Shown: positions 1 to 8,454 of the stretch, one piece after another
Layout: every line of letters begins with the position of its first letter
How positions within the stretch are numbered: position 1 is the stretch's first letter
NCBI GenBank assembly: GCA_017983695.1
Contig: JAGOAX010000010.1
Location: forward strand, 175,094 to 239,093
Length of the DNA: 64,000 nucleotides
Direction: 5' to 3'
Source: Ferruginibacter sp.
GTDB taxonomy: Bacteria > Bacteroidota > Bacteroidia > Chitinophagales > Chitinophagaceae
The notes under the pieces: generated by a model
The model's input: the letters and a program-made list of their open reading frames with translations, nothing else
Database searches by the model: none
Told to the model about the DNA's origin: nothing
Program-made: the position numbers and the translations under genes

Positions 1-50
1 AAATTTTTCTTTTATTCCTTCTATAAAATTCATAAAAATATTTTAGTTTG

Positions 51-72
51 GCCCCTAGCCCCTAAAGGGGAA
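51..72. repeat. Short CCCC/GGGG intergenic repeat, copy 1
   Basis: The stretch GCCCCTAGCCCCTAAAGGGG is a GC-rich imperfect palindrome in AT-rich surroundings. Related copies lie at 244-271, 5336-5358 and 5458-5483. It lies in the gene-free start of the window (1-243), where I see no convincing gene. It looks like a small dispersed repeat of the kind often found between genes in Bacteroidota; its function is unknown. Confidence 0.7.
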
Positions 73-243
73 TATGATTGAGATTGTGTTTATTTATTTT
101 GTACCCGGCAATTAATTACTATTCAACTTCATTGGCGTCGCACTCTTCAACTGCATTTCTCTATTCAGCTTAATTATGTTTTGCAATTCATTCGCCACAT
201 TCTTTCAAATCTAAAAAGCTATCAAAATTATTGTACTCTAAAG

Positions 244-271
244 TTCCCCCTTCAGGGGGCGGAGGGGGCTC
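244..271. repeat. Short CCCC/GGGG intergenic repeat, copy 2
   Basis: The sequence TTCCCCCTTCAGGGGGCGGA and the following GGGGGCTC form a GC-rich palindromic unit that starts directly after the stop codon of the membrane-fusion gene at 272. The position suggests a 3' end hairpin, but there is no T-run. Same family as the copies at 51-72, 5336-5358 and 5458-5483. Confidence 0.7.
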
Positions 272-1483
272 TTACAATGTTGTTGTTATAGTTTGTCCCT
301 CGTATAAATTCTGAAATCCTTCTGTTACCAATTGGTCGCCTGCTTTAAGGCCAGCTTTTATTTCTACTTTTTCGCCATACACTTCGCCAATGGTTACAAT
401 TACACGGTGTGCTGTGGCTTTGCCATTACTGCTTTTGGTTAATACAAAAACATATTTACCTGTTTCATCGCTTTGCACCATATTAACCGGAATTACCACG
501 GCATTAGCTGCAGTATAATCCAATATTTTTATCACTGCCGACTGGCTTGGTTTTAATGTAGCATCGTAGGGAATTTTTGCTTCAGCAATAAACCCTCTTT
601 GCAAAGGATCAATAGATTGACTGATTAAGGAGATAGCAGAATTGATCTTTCTATTGGCATCCGGTATGGTTATTTCTACTGGAGAGCCTTTATGCATCCT
701 GGTCAAATAATTTTCAGGCACATTGATAACTACTTTTAATGAAGAAGTATTTACAATTTTAATTTGTGGCCCTGTAGCTCCCATGCCGGAAAAAGTTTCA
801 CCTACTCTTATCGCAACAACATCAGCAACACCACTTACATCGCTGTAAACATTGGCAGTATTCAATTGTTCCTGCAAAGTTTTTATTTGTTCGTTGGCTG
901 CAGACAATTGATTTTCCAGTCCGGTTACATTGGTTTTAGCAGAGATCAATTGTACTTCGGTACCAATACCCTGGTCCCAAAGATTTTTTTGACGCTGGTA
1001 AATATTTTTTGCAAAACCTAATTGTGTTTTAATCCCTTCCAACTGTTGTTTTGCTGCTGTTACACTCTGGCGCATAATGGCATCATCCAGTTTTAATAAT
1101 AACTGGCCTTTTTTTACAAATTGCCCCTGTGTTACATATACTGCTTTTACCTGCGCAGGCCCCATGCGTGGAGAGATATAAGAAATATTATCCGCATCTA
1201 CCTTGCCCATCAGATCGATAAAGTGTTGAAAGTTTTGTGTGGTAACCGGTGCTACGCCTACCAGTTTTATTTTTGCAGTATTAGCAGCATTGGTATCTAA
1301 TTTTAAAAGATCGGCTTCCAGTTTTTTTATATCAGCTTCATGCCCTGCTTTTTCCTTTTTTGCTTTTTCCAGCTTTGCTTTAATATCATTTATTGCCGCT
1401 TCACCTTCTTTTTTACTTCCGCCGCAACTTGCCAAAATAAAGGCAGCTGTAATAATCAGTCCGAATGTTTTTGTTTGTTTCAT
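272..1483 (-). CDS. RND efflux periplasmic adaptor (membrane-fusion) lipoprotein
   Basis: A 403-residue HlyD/AcrA-type adaptor that would bridge an inner-membrane RND pump and an outer-membrane TolC channel. The N-terminus is a lipoprotein signal ending in LASC, with Cys20 as the lipidated residue. A Lys/Glu-rich coiled coil covers about residues 27-62. The biotinyl-lipoyl-like and barrel domains follow, split by a helical hairpin at about 140-215. The gene lies 31 bases downstream of a tolC-like gene and below a tetR gene, the usual order of a repressor-controlled efflux operon. The pump gene is not in the window and would lie to the left. The substrate cannot be told from the sequence. Confidence 0.9.
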   Translation of the reverse strand: MKQTKTFGLIITAAFILASCGGSKKEGEAAINDIKAKLEKAKKEKAGHEADIKKLEADLLKLDTNAANTAKIKLVGVAPVTTQNFQHFIDLMGKVDADNISYISPRMGPAQVKAVYVTQGQFVKKGQLLLKLDDAIMRQSVTAAKQQLEGIKTQLGFAKNIYQRQKNLWDQGIGTEVQLISAKTNVTGLENQLSAANEQIKTLQEQLNTANVYSDVSGVADVVAIRVGETFSGMGATGPQIKIVNTSSLKVVINVPENYLTRMHKGSPVEITIPDANRKINSAISLISQSIDPLQRGFIAEAKIPYDATLKPSQSAVIKILDYTAANAVVIPVNMVQSDETGKYVFVLTKSSNGKATAHRVIVTIGEVYGEKVEIKAGLKAGDQLVTEGFQNLYEGQTITTTL

Positions 1484-1514
1484 ATTGTTAGTTTGATACT
1501 TTAATGTTTATGGT

Positions 1515-2915
1515 TTATAATTTACCGGCAGCTTTCAGCCAATCAATTTTTGCGGTGATAGCATCATATAAACTGCTGTAATAATTGGTTTGTGCTACTT
1601 TTAATTCTGTTTGAGCATTATATATTTCCTGGTTGCTGCCAAGGCCCTGTTCATATTTTTTCTTAGTGGTATTGTACACATTTTCTGCCAGTACTGTATT
1701 TTGTTTCTGATTATCCATAGTTAATAATGCACTCGTCATTTTAATACGGCTTTGTGTTACATCGTAATCAATACTTTGTTTTAACTGCTCCATATTGTTT
1801 TGTGTTTTTTGCAACTCGTACCTGCTTTGCTGTATCAATGCATTTTTTCTGTTACCATCAAAAATGGGTACCGATATTTTTAATCCTATCAATGATGTGG
1901 TAAACCAATCGCCTTTACCAAAAAAATTGAAACTGCTGCGCTGTGCATTTTTACTAAAACTGCCAAATGCTGCTACGGTAGGTATTTTACTCAGTTTGTA
2001 GCGGCTTATATTATAATTGCCCAGTTGTTCAGCTACAGTAAGTAATTGAAATTCTTTCCGGTTTTTATAATCGTATGCTTCGTTAAGGATATTATCTTTT
2101 AATGATTCATCGCTTAATGTATCAATTAAAACCAGATCTTCCTGCTGCGGCATACCCATTAAAAACTTTAAGCCGCTGTTGCCTGTTGTTAATGCGTTAA
2201 CTATTTTTTCTTTTTCGGTTTTTATATTGTTCAGCTGCACCTGCACTTTATCTACATCCAGTTTTTCTGCAAAACCATTTTTATAAATTTCCCTGGTGTC
2301 TTTCAGCAATTTTTCAAACCTTTCAATATTGGCATCTAAAGAAGCTAACTGGCTTTTGCCCACAACCAACTGATAATAAATTTTCATTACATTGGCTTTT
2401 ATTTGCTCCTGTGTAACTTCTGCAGTTCTTTTATAAAAATCCAATACAGCACTTCTAGCTTTCAGGCCGACAAAAACTTGCCCATCAAATAATAACTGTG
2501 ATATATCTGCACTACCAGTCATACTCCATGGTTGTACAATTGAGAAAGGAAGATCAGGAAAGTTACCCGGACTTGTTATTAGTGCCCCTGTATTGCCATC
2601 TTTTACATTATTCTTCTCCAATATCCCGTATATCTGTGGCTGAATAAAATCAGGAATAGGTTGAATTGGAACTTTAAAGTAGTGGTTTCCGCCAAAACTT
2701 GCACTTACCTGCGGATAAGCAGCCGAAGTAATCTGCCTGTTTACCTGCTCCTGTACTTTAACATCCAGTAATGCATTTTTTACCTGTGTGGCATTTTTTG
2801 TGGCGTAATCCACTGCCTGTTTTACATTAAATTCATTTTTCTGCTGTGCAAAAACACCTGCAGATAGTAACACCATACTTATTAAAGCGGTGCCACTAGG
2901 CCAAATTTTTTTCAT
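1515..2915 (-). CDS. TolC family outer-membrane efflux channel
   Basis: A 466-residue protein with a cleavable signal peptide ending in GVFAQ and two tandem OEP-type repeats rich in long amphipathic helices with Gln/Asn, typical of the trimeric TolC channel that lets substrate cross the outer membrane. Its start codon lies inside the 3' end of the tetR gene (20-base overlap), so the two are translationally coupled. It is followed at 31 bases by the adaptor lipoprotein. The length matches the family. It probably forms a tripartite pump with the adaptor and an off-window RND transporter. Confidence 0.92.
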   Translation of the reverse strand: MKKIWPSGTALISMVLLSAGVFAQQKNEFNVKQAVDYATKNATQVKNALLDVKVQEQVNRQITSAAYPQVSASFGGNHYFKVPIQPIPDFIQPQIYGILEKNNVKDGNTGALITSPGNFPDLPFSIVQPWSMTGSADISQLLFDGQVFVGLKARSAVLDFYKRTAEVTQEQIKANVMKIYYQLVVGKSQLASLDANIERFEKLLKDTREIYKNGFAEKLDVDKVQVQLNNIKTEKEKIVNALTTGNSGLKFLMGMPQQEDLVLIDTLSDESLKDNILNEAYDYKNRKEFQLLTVAEQLGNYNISRYKLSKIPTVAAFGSFSKNAQRSSFNFFGKGDWFTTSLIGLKISVPIFDGNRKNALIQQSRYELQKTQNNMEQLKQSIDYDVTQSRIKMTSALLTMDNQKQNTVLAENVYNTTKKKYEQGLGSNQEIYNAQTELKVAQTNYYSSLYDAITAKIDWLKAAGKL

Positions 2916-3534
2916 TAGTGTTCGTCTTTTTAGTAGTTCTGTCTTGTTGATATTTTGTAATTAGTTTGTGCCCTTTTATTGTAGCTAAGCCAAAAATAAA
3001 ATGGGTGGTAAATTCTACTTCTACTTTTAATAAGCTGTATTTAGTTTTGGGAAATAACCCCTGGTTAAAAGGCAGCATCATCGATTCCAACCTTAGTTTA
3101 ATCAGTATATCCCTATCCATATCTGTACGATATAATTCCTCTGCAATACCTCTTTCAAAATTCTCCTGCAGCACTTTGTATAAAAAGGAATATTTGTGCT
3201 GCTTAAATTTTTCGAAAGATTTTGGGTAATATTTTTCCAGTTCAAATAAAATAGTAGGGTTCATGTTCTGAAACATTTCCTGCATCATATCCATGGCTAA
3301 AAAAACTTCATGAATGGCGTCTTTTGCTGTTGATTTATCCTTCATGCAGCAATCCTGGTTGTGGTTGATGATATCCACCATTACAGCATCCACCAGCTCA
3401 TCCTTATCGGCGTAATACTGGTAAATGGTCTTTTTACTTGCCCCCATCTGCAGTGCAATTTCATCCATGGTAACCGATCTTACTCCGTATTGCATGAACA
3501 GGTCGTGGGCTTTTTGTTTAATTCTGTCTTTCAA
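2896..3534 (-). CDS. TetR/AcrR family repressor of the efflux operon
   Basis: A 212-residue one-domain regulator. The N-terminal helix-turn-helix spans about residues 15-50, with the family signature around VTMDEIALQMGASKKTIYQY. The rest is the helical ligand-binding domain. It is the first gene of the operon with the tolC-like channel and the adaptor. It probably represses the whole operon from the palindrome at 3567-3594, which lies between the promoter elements just upstream. The inducer is unknown. Confidence 0.92.
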   Translation of the reverse strand: MKDRIKQKAHDLFMQYGVRSVTMDEIALQMGASKKTIYQYYADKDELVDAVMVDIINHNQDCCMKDKSTAKDAIHEVFLAMDMMQEMFQNMNPTILFELEKYYPKSFEKFKQHKYSFLYKVLQENFERGIAEELYRTDMDRDILIKLRLESMMLPFNQGLFPKTKYSLLKVEVEFTTHFIFGLATIKGHKLITKYQQDRTTKKTNTNEKNLA

Positions 3535-3557
3535 TTTTTATTTTTCTTAATCGGGGG

Positions 3558-3594
3558 CAAAACTATGGAAACTTTTTGAGTTGCCAAAGTTTCC
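3558..3594 (-). promoter_or_regulatory. Promoter and TetR operator of the efflux operon
   Basis: On the minus strand the sequence reads TTTG (3588-3585), exactly 19 bases, then TAGTTTTG (3565-3558), a full match to the Bacteroidota TTTG-N19-TAnnTTTG promoter. A perfect inverted repeat with arms GGAAACTTT and AAAGTTTCC (3567-3594, 10-base spacer) fills the space between the two elements. A repressor bound there would block RNA polymerase. The tetR start codon lies about 24 bases downstream of the -7 element. Confidence 0.8.
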
Positions 3595-3686
3595 TTTACT
3601 TTTTTTTTCCGATGGTAACAATTATTTAACCCGTAGTACTTGAAATACGCTAAAAACCACATTTAAAAATTGGTGTGTCATTCTAT

Positions 3687-3694
3687 TATCTTTG
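3687..3694 (+). promoter_or_regulatory. -7 promoter element of the DUF502 gene
   Basis: TATCTTTG matches the Bacteroidota TAnnTTTG -7 element and lies 20 bases before the ATG at 3715, which gives a plausible short leader. No clear TTTG -33 element is visible; a TTGG lies at about 3670. Confidence 0.5.
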
Positions 3695-3714
3695 AGGTAT
3701 TAAAATGAATTAAT

Positions 3715-4329
3715 ATGAAAAAGCCTTTTAGTTATGGTAAGCTGCTGCAGTATTTTTTACAGGGCTTATTAATACTGGCTCCACTTGCAATTACTGCTTA
3801 TTCTATTTTCTGGGTGGTTAGTTCCATCGACAGTTTATTACCCATTTTTACCTATACAGATGACAAGGGTGCTGTAAAAGTGCAGAATTACGGCATTGGG
3901 TTTATTATTATAATAGCAGCACTCATTGTAATTGGTTATTTCAGTTCCTTTTTTATTACTGGCAGATTGGTAAATTTTGTTGATAAGATATTGGAAAAAA
4001 CGCCGGGTATAAAATATATTTACTCCACCACCCGTGATTTTTTTGAAGCCTTTGCAGGCGATAATAAAAAATTTACCAAAAATGTGCTGGCCAATGTAGA
4101 TGACAATGATGTGTGGCGCTTTGGTTTTATTACCAGAGAGGATATGGAAGAATTTGACCTTAAAGATTATGTAACGGTATATATACCGATGGCCTATTCC
4201 GTAGCAGGTAATGTATATGTAATTCCTAAATCGAGAGTAAAACCTATTACCAATATAAGCGCTGCACAAACTATGAAGTTTGCAGTAAGTGGCGGTATCA
4301 CAGATGTGGATGATACTCCAGTTCCCTAA
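3715..4329 (+). CDS. DUF502 family inner-membrane protein
   Basis: A 204-residue protein with two N-terminal membrane segments (about residues 12-34 and 56-80) and a soluble C-terminal part containing conserved-looking stretches such as KTPGIKYIYSTTRDF and VYIPMAYSVAGNVYVIP, which fit the DUF502 family. The family has no established biochemical role. A TAnnTTTG element lies just upstream, and the next gene starts 43 bases after its stop, so the two may be cotranscribed. Confidence 0.85.
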   Translation: MKKPFSYGKLLQYFLQGLLILAPLAITAYSIFWVVSSIDSLLPIFTYTDDKGAVKVQNYGIGFIIIIAALIVIGYFSSFFITGRLVNFVDKILEKTPGIKYIYSTTRDFFEAFAGDNKKFTKNVLANVDDNDVWRFGFITREDMEEFDLKDYVTVYIPMAYSVAGNVYVIPKSRVKPITNISAAQTMKFAVSGGITDVDDTPVP

Positions 4330-4372
4330 ACCTGCTCCGGAAGAAAACCCTTTTATAACTCAAAAAGGTTGC

Positions 4373-5350
4373 ATGAAAAAAGTAGTATTAATTGTTGCAT
4401 TATTAATTATTCATTCCAACTGTTACTGCTGGGGTTTTTATGCCCATCAAAAAATAAATTACCACGCTGTATTTTTATTGCCTCCGGAGATGATGGTATT
4501 GTATAAACCCAATATTGATTTTTTAAGTGAACATGCCGTTGACCCCGATAAAAGAAGATATGCTGTGCCCGAAGAAGGACCAAGACATTATATTGATATT
4601 GACCATTATGGCAAATATCCTTACGATAGTTTACCAAGGAAATGGAATGATGCTGTTGCAAAGTTTGGTGAAGACTCTTTAAATAAATTTGGTATTGTAC
4701 CCTGGCATATACAAACTATGCTTGCCAGGTTAACTGCTGCTTTTAAAGAAAAAAATTTTAGTAAGATACTGAAGAATAGTGCCGAAATTGGCCACTACCT
4801 TGGCGATGCTCATGTACCATTACATGCCAACAGCAACCACAACGGGCAATACACCAATCAAAGAGGTATACATGGTTTTTGGGAAAGCCGGGTGCCGGAA
4901 CTGCTTGCAGAAAAAGAATTTGATTTTTTTATAGGCAAGGCAGGGTACATAAAAAACCCGGGTGACTTTATTTGGAAACGGGTATTGGAAAGCGCTAAAG
5001 CAAGCGATAGTGTTTTGCTTTTTGAAAAAGAGCTGACCAAACAATTTGGTGATGATAAAAAATATGCTTTTGAAGAACGAAATGGGAAAATCATCCGCCA
5101 ATACTCATCTGCCTTTACCATTGCCTTTAATAAAAAATTAGATGGTATGATTGAAAGAAGAATGCGCCAAAGCATTTATGCCATTGCCAGTTTTTGGTAC
5201 ACCGCCTGGGTAAATGCCGGGCAGCCCGACCTTAAAAGCCTCGTAAATAAAAAATTTACGGAGCAGGATTTAAAAGAATTTGAAGAATTAAATAATAACT
5301 GGAAGGCCGGAGGCAAAATGATTGGAAAAGAAGAAACCCCTATCCCCTGA
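4373..5350 (+). CDS. Secreted zinc-dependent phospholipase C / S1-P1 nuclease-like protein
   Basis: I chose the ATG at 4373 (325 residues) over an upstream in-frame one because it begins a clear signal peptide that leads into Trp-Gly-Phe. The Trp after the signal, His in FYAHQ, the IDIDHY stretch, IGHYLGDAHVPLH and GIHGFWES give the His/Asp/Glu pattern of the trinuclear zinc site shared by bacterial phospholipase C and S1/P1 nucleases. It probably acts in the periplasm or outside; which substrate it cuts cannot be decided. The last codons (TPIP, stop) lie inside a copy of the short CCCC/GGGG repeat, so the native C-terminus seems to have been replaced by repeat insertion. Confidence 0.8.
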   Translation: MKKVVLIVALLIIHSNCYCWGFYAHQKINYHAVFLLPPEMMVLYKPNIDFLSEHAVDPDKRRYAVPEEGPRHYIDIDHYGKYPYDSLPRKWNDAVAKFGEDSLNKFGIVPWHIQTMLARLTAAFKEKNFSKILKNSAEIGHYLGDAHVPLHANSNHNGQYTNQRGIHGFWESRVPELLAEKEFDFFIGKAGYIKNPGDFIWKRVLESAKASDSVLLFEKELTKQFGDDKKYAFEERNGKIIRQYSSAFTIAFNKKLDGMIERRMRQSIYAIASFWYTAWVNAGQPDLKSLVNKKFTEQDLKEFEELNNNWKAGGKMIGKEETPIP

Positions 5351-5358
5351 AGGGGAAA
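5336..5358. repeat. Short CCCC/GGGG repeat, copy 3, inside a gene's 3' end
   Basis: ACCCCTATCCCCTGAAGGGG overlaps the last codons and the TGA stop of the phospholipase-like gene. The repeat supplies the stop codon and the C-terminal Thr-Pro-Ile-Pro. Confidence 0.7.
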
Positions 5359-5421
5359 TAGAATAAAATAGATTAGGTAGATTTATTTAATATTTCAAAT
5401 TTATCTTCTTTTTGCTTTTAT

Positions 5422-5429
5422 TACTTTTG
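5422..5429 (+). promoter_or_regulatory. -7 promoter element of serC
   Basis: TACTTTTG is a full TAnnTTTG match 14 bases before the serC ATG, implying a very short leader of under ten bases. A TTTG at 5411 is too close to serve as -33 element. Confidence 0.45.
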
Positions 5430-5443
5430 CAAAAATCATTTAA

Positions 5444-6544
5444 ATGACGCTTTTAAATTCCCCCTTTAGGGGACAGGGGCTCCACAATTTCAACGCAGGC
5501 CCTTCTATTTTACCAAAAGAAGTATTTGAACAGGCCGCACAAGCCGTACTTAATTATAATAATACCGGGTTATCTATATTAGAATTAGGCCATCGCACTT
5601 CCACTTTTCAGGCGGTAATGGATGAGGCGCAGGCTTTGTTAAAAGAACTGATGCATTTAGATGCCGATCATGAAGTATTGTTTTTACATGGTGGCGCATC
5701 TACCCAATTTATGCAGGTACCCATGAATTTGCTGGATGATAAAGAAACCGCAGCATATGCCGATACTGGTGTGTGGGGCGTTAAAGCCATAAAAGAAGCA
5801 AAATTATTTGGCAAGGTAGAAGTGGTTTGTACCGGTAAAGACACCAACTATACCGCTATACCTAAAGATTTTGCCGTACCTAATGATGCAAAATATTTTC
5901 ACATTACCACCAACAATACCATTTACGGCAGCCAGTGGCAAAAAATTCCGGCAACAAGTAATGTAATGGTGGCAGATATGAGCAGCGATATTTTAAGCCG
6001 GGAAATGGATTTTAATGCTTTCGGATTAATTTATGCCGGCGCACAAAAAAATATTGGTGCCGCTGGCGTAAATGTTGTTGTTGTAAATAAAAATATCCTG
6101 GGTAAAATAAAACGCCCCATTCCTACAATAATGGATTATCGCAATCACATTAAAGAAGGCAGTATGTTAAATACACCACCGGTATTTGCAGTATATGTTT
6201 GTATGCTTACACTGCGGTGGTTAAAGGCACAGGGCGGTGTAAAAGCCATCGAAAAAATAAATACCGAAAAGGCAGCATTATTATACAATGAGATTGATAG
6301 CAACCCTTTGTTTAAAGGAACAGTTGCAGCAGAAGACAGAAGTAAAATGAATGTGTGTTTTGTAATGAACAACCCTGCTTTGGAAGAACCCTTTCTTAAT
6401 TTTGCGAAAGAGCAGGGCATTGTTGGTATAAAAGGGCATCGCCTCGTTGGTGGTTTCAGAGCATCTTTATACAATGCATTGCCATTAAGCAGTGTGCAGG
6501 TATTAGTAGAAATAATGAAAACCTTTACTGCAAAAAACGGTTAA
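5444..6544 (+). CDS. serC: Phosphoserine aminotransferase
   Basis: A 366-residue class V aminotransferase that makes 3-phosphoserine from 3-phosphohydroxypyruvate and glutamate, with pyridoxal phosphate as cofactor; cytoplasmic. The N-terminal HNFNAGPSILP motif, GGASTQFMQVPMN, and Lys202 in YAGAQKNIGAAG (the PLP-binding lysine) are diagnostic. The ATG at 5444 is the only usable start. The first dozen codons before HNFNAGPS are made of the short CCCC/GGGG repeat (5458-5483), so this SerC carries an unusual N-terminal tail (LLNSPFRGQG). DUF922 and DUF1015 genes follow; no serA is present. Confidence 0.95.
   Translation: MTLLNSPFRGQGLHNFNAGPSILPKEVFEQAAQAVLNYNNTGLSILELGHRTSTFQAVMDEAQALLKELMHLDADHEVLFLHGGASTQFMQVPMNLLDDKETAAYADTGVWGVKAIKEAKLFGKVEVVCTGKDTNYTAIPKDFAVPNDAKYFHITTNNTIYGSQWQKIPATSNVMVADMSSDILSREMDFNAFGLIYAGAQKNIGAAGVNVVVVNKNILGKIKRPIPTIMDYRNHIKEGSMLNTPPVFAVYVCMLTLRWLKAQGGVKAIEKINTEKAALLYNEIDSNPLFKGTVAAEDRSKMNVCFVMNNPALEEPFLNFAKEQGIVGIKGHRLVGGFRASLYNALPLSSVQVLVEIMKTFTAKNG
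5458..5483. repeat. Short CCCC/GGGG repeat, copy 4, translated at the N-terminus of SerC
   Basis: The repeat starts 14 bases after the A of the serC ATG and is read through in frame as Ser-Pro-Phe-Arg-Gly-Gln-Gly. It closely matches the reverse complement of copy 1. Only about 100 bases separate it from copy 3 in the preceding gene's end, so both ends of this intergenic gap are repeat-derived. Confidence 0.75.
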
Positions 6545-6553
6545 CCACTGTGT

Positions 6554-7087
6554 ATGAAAAAAATAATCTGCCTGTTTTTTATTTTATCTTTCTTTGAAAA
6601 TACATTTTGCCAGGATGTATTAATTAATGGCAGTACTAAATACCGCTTACTTACCTGGGATGATTTTAGCGGCAAGCCGGATAAAGATTCTCCCTACCAG
6701 GCCAATACTTCCTGGGGTATAAATTATGGCTTTAAAGGAGTTGATTTTGCCGGCGATACAGTAAGGTTTAAAAACCTTGCTGTTACACTTAAATTTGATG
6801 AAACCAAATCGTGGGTAAAAGAAGGTAAACAAATACCTTATTTATTAAAGCACGAGCAGGGACATTTTGATATTGGTTTCATCTGCCATAAAGAAATTAT
6901 TAAAGCAATAAATAATACCGTTTTTTTTAAAGTCGATTTTAAAGAAAAATTAAGAGCCATTTTTACAGATACGATGAAAAAATACCATTTAATGCAGGTG
7001 CAATACGACGAAGAAACAGACCACTGTAAAAACGAAGCCAACCAGCAAAAATGGAATGCCGATATTGCCAAAGCATTGCAGCAATAG
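6554..7087 (+). CDS. DUF922-like secreted putative zinc protease
   Basis: A 177-residue protein with a signal peptide ending in ENTFCQ. The central motif LLKHEQGHFDIG contains HExxH, the zinc-binding and catalytic pattern of metallopeptidases, and the overall layout (LTWDDFSGKPD near the N-terminus, a His later) resembles DUF922. It starts 9 bases after the serC stop, so it is likely cotranscribed. A third ligand cannot be assigned with certainty and no substrate is known. Confidence 0.7.
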   Translation: MKKIICLFFILSFFENTFCQDVLINGSTKYRLLTWDDFSGKPDKDSPYQANTSWGINYGFKGVDFAGDTVRFKNLAVTLKFDETKSWVKEGKQIPYLLKHEQGHFDIGFICHKEIIKAINNTVFFKVDFKEKLRAIFTDTMKKYHLMQVQYDEETDHCKNEANQQKWNADIAKALQQ

Positions 7088-7157
7088 CAGCTGCTCAATT
7101 CTAAAAAATCATCAATAACAAATACATTACTTTTAACCTCCCTAATAGTAAAACAAC

Positions 7158-8405
7158 ATGATAACAATAGCACCATTTAATGCATTACGCCCCGAAGCCC
7201 AATTGGCAAAGCAGGTAGCAAGCCGCCCTTACGATGTATTAAACAGTAAAGAAGCAAAAGTAGAAGCACAAGGCAACCCGGCAAGTTTTTTACATATTAC
7301 CAAAAGCGAAATTGATCTGCCCGATGATGTGGATATTCATTCGCAAAAAGTATATGATAAAGCAAAAGAAAATTTAGATGCTTTTATCAGCCGCAATATT
7401 TTGTTCAGGGAAAGTAAACCCTGCTATTATATTTACCAGCTTATTATGAATGGGAAAAGCCAAACCGGTTTGGTTTGCGGCAGTAGCGTGAATGATTATG
7501 AAAATGACCTGATAAAAAAACACGAGTTTACCCGGCCCGAAAAAGAACAGGACCGTATCAACCATATTAAAACCACAGGGGCGCAAACCGGCAATGTTTT
7601 TTTAGCTTATAAAAATGTTGATGCTATTGATACATTAATAAACGACTGGAAAAAAGAACGTAGCCCGGTTTATGATTTTATTGCTGATGATGGCATACAG
7701 CACAGCATCTGGGCAGTTAACGATGCAAAAACAATCGACCGTATAACTGAATTGTTTAAAACACTGGTGCCGGTTACTTATATTGCTGATGGCCATCACA
7801 GGGCTGCCTCAGCAGCCAAAGTACGTGCCGCCTTAGGCGGAGAAAATTCTCCTGAAGGAGCTGATTATTTTTTAACCACGCTGTTTCCTTCAAACCAGTT
7901 ACACATTATGGACTATAACCGTTTGGTAAAAGATCTGAACGGCTTTAATGATGATAAATTTTTATCCCGTATAGAAACCAACTTTACTGTCGAAAAAACA
8001 ACTGCAGCTTTTTCGCCGGCAGCATTACATGAGTTTGGTATGTATTTAAATCATCAATGGTATAAATTAACGGCTAAAGAAAATACTTTTACAACTGACC
8101 CGATCGGTGTTTTAGACATTACCATTCTTTCCAATAATTTATTGGACCCTGTTTTGAATATTAAAGACCAGCGTACCGATAAACGGATAGACTTTGTTGG
8201 TGGCATACGTGGACTGGCTGAGTTGGAAAAAAGAGTGGACAGTGGCGAAATGACCGTAGCCTTCAGCCTGCACCCCGTAACCATACAGCAGTTATTTGAT
8301 ATTGCTGATAGTGGTAATGTAATGCCCCCAAAAAGCACCTGGTTTGAACCCAAGTTGAGAGACGGTTTACTTACCCATTTAATAACAGATATAGCAGAGG
8401 CTTAA
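7158..8405 (+). CDS. DUF1015 family protein
   Basis: A 415-residue cytoplasmic protein with the family signatures APFNALRP and SRPYDVL near the N-terminus and VTYIADGHHRAASAAKV in the middle. DUF1015 genes are often found beside serC and serA in Bacteroidota, which fits the position here, although serA itself is absent. The family has been suggested to relate to serine metabolism, but no reaction can be derived from the sequence. Start codon ATG at 7158, 70 bases after the preceding gene. Confidence 0.88.
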   Translation: MITIAPFNALRPEAQLAKQVASRPYDVLNSKEAKVEAQGNPASFLHITKSEIDLPDDVDIHSQKVYDKAKENLDAFISRNILFRESKPCYYIYQLIMNGKSQTGLVCGSSVNDYENDLIKKHEFTRPEKEQDRINHIKTTGAQTGNVFLAYKNVDAIDTLINDWKKERSPVYDFIADDGIQHSIWAVNDAKTIDRITELFKTLVPVTYIADGHHRAASAAKVRAALGGENSPEGADYFLTTLFPSNQLHIMDYNRLVKDLNGFNDDKFLSRIETNFTVEKTTAAFSPAALHEFGMYLNHQWYKLTAKENTFTTDPIGVLDITILSNNLLDPVLNIKDQRTDKRIDFVGGIRGLAELEKRVDSGEMTVAFSLHPVTIQQLFDIADSGNVMPPKSTWFEPKLRDGLLTHLITDIAEA

Positions 8406-8454
8406 ATTTATGCATTAACTTTTCGTGTATTTATTTTAGCAGTACCTTTATTTG

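Noticed and set aside
120..215. Short minus-strand frame near the left edge (ends in MKLNSN)
   Set aside because: Only about 28 codons from a GTG after an in-frame stop; could be a relic of a decayed gene but evidence is too weak.
4289..4372. Longer start of the phospholipase-like protein
   Set aside because: The extra residues overlap the DUF502 gene and would precede the signal peptide.
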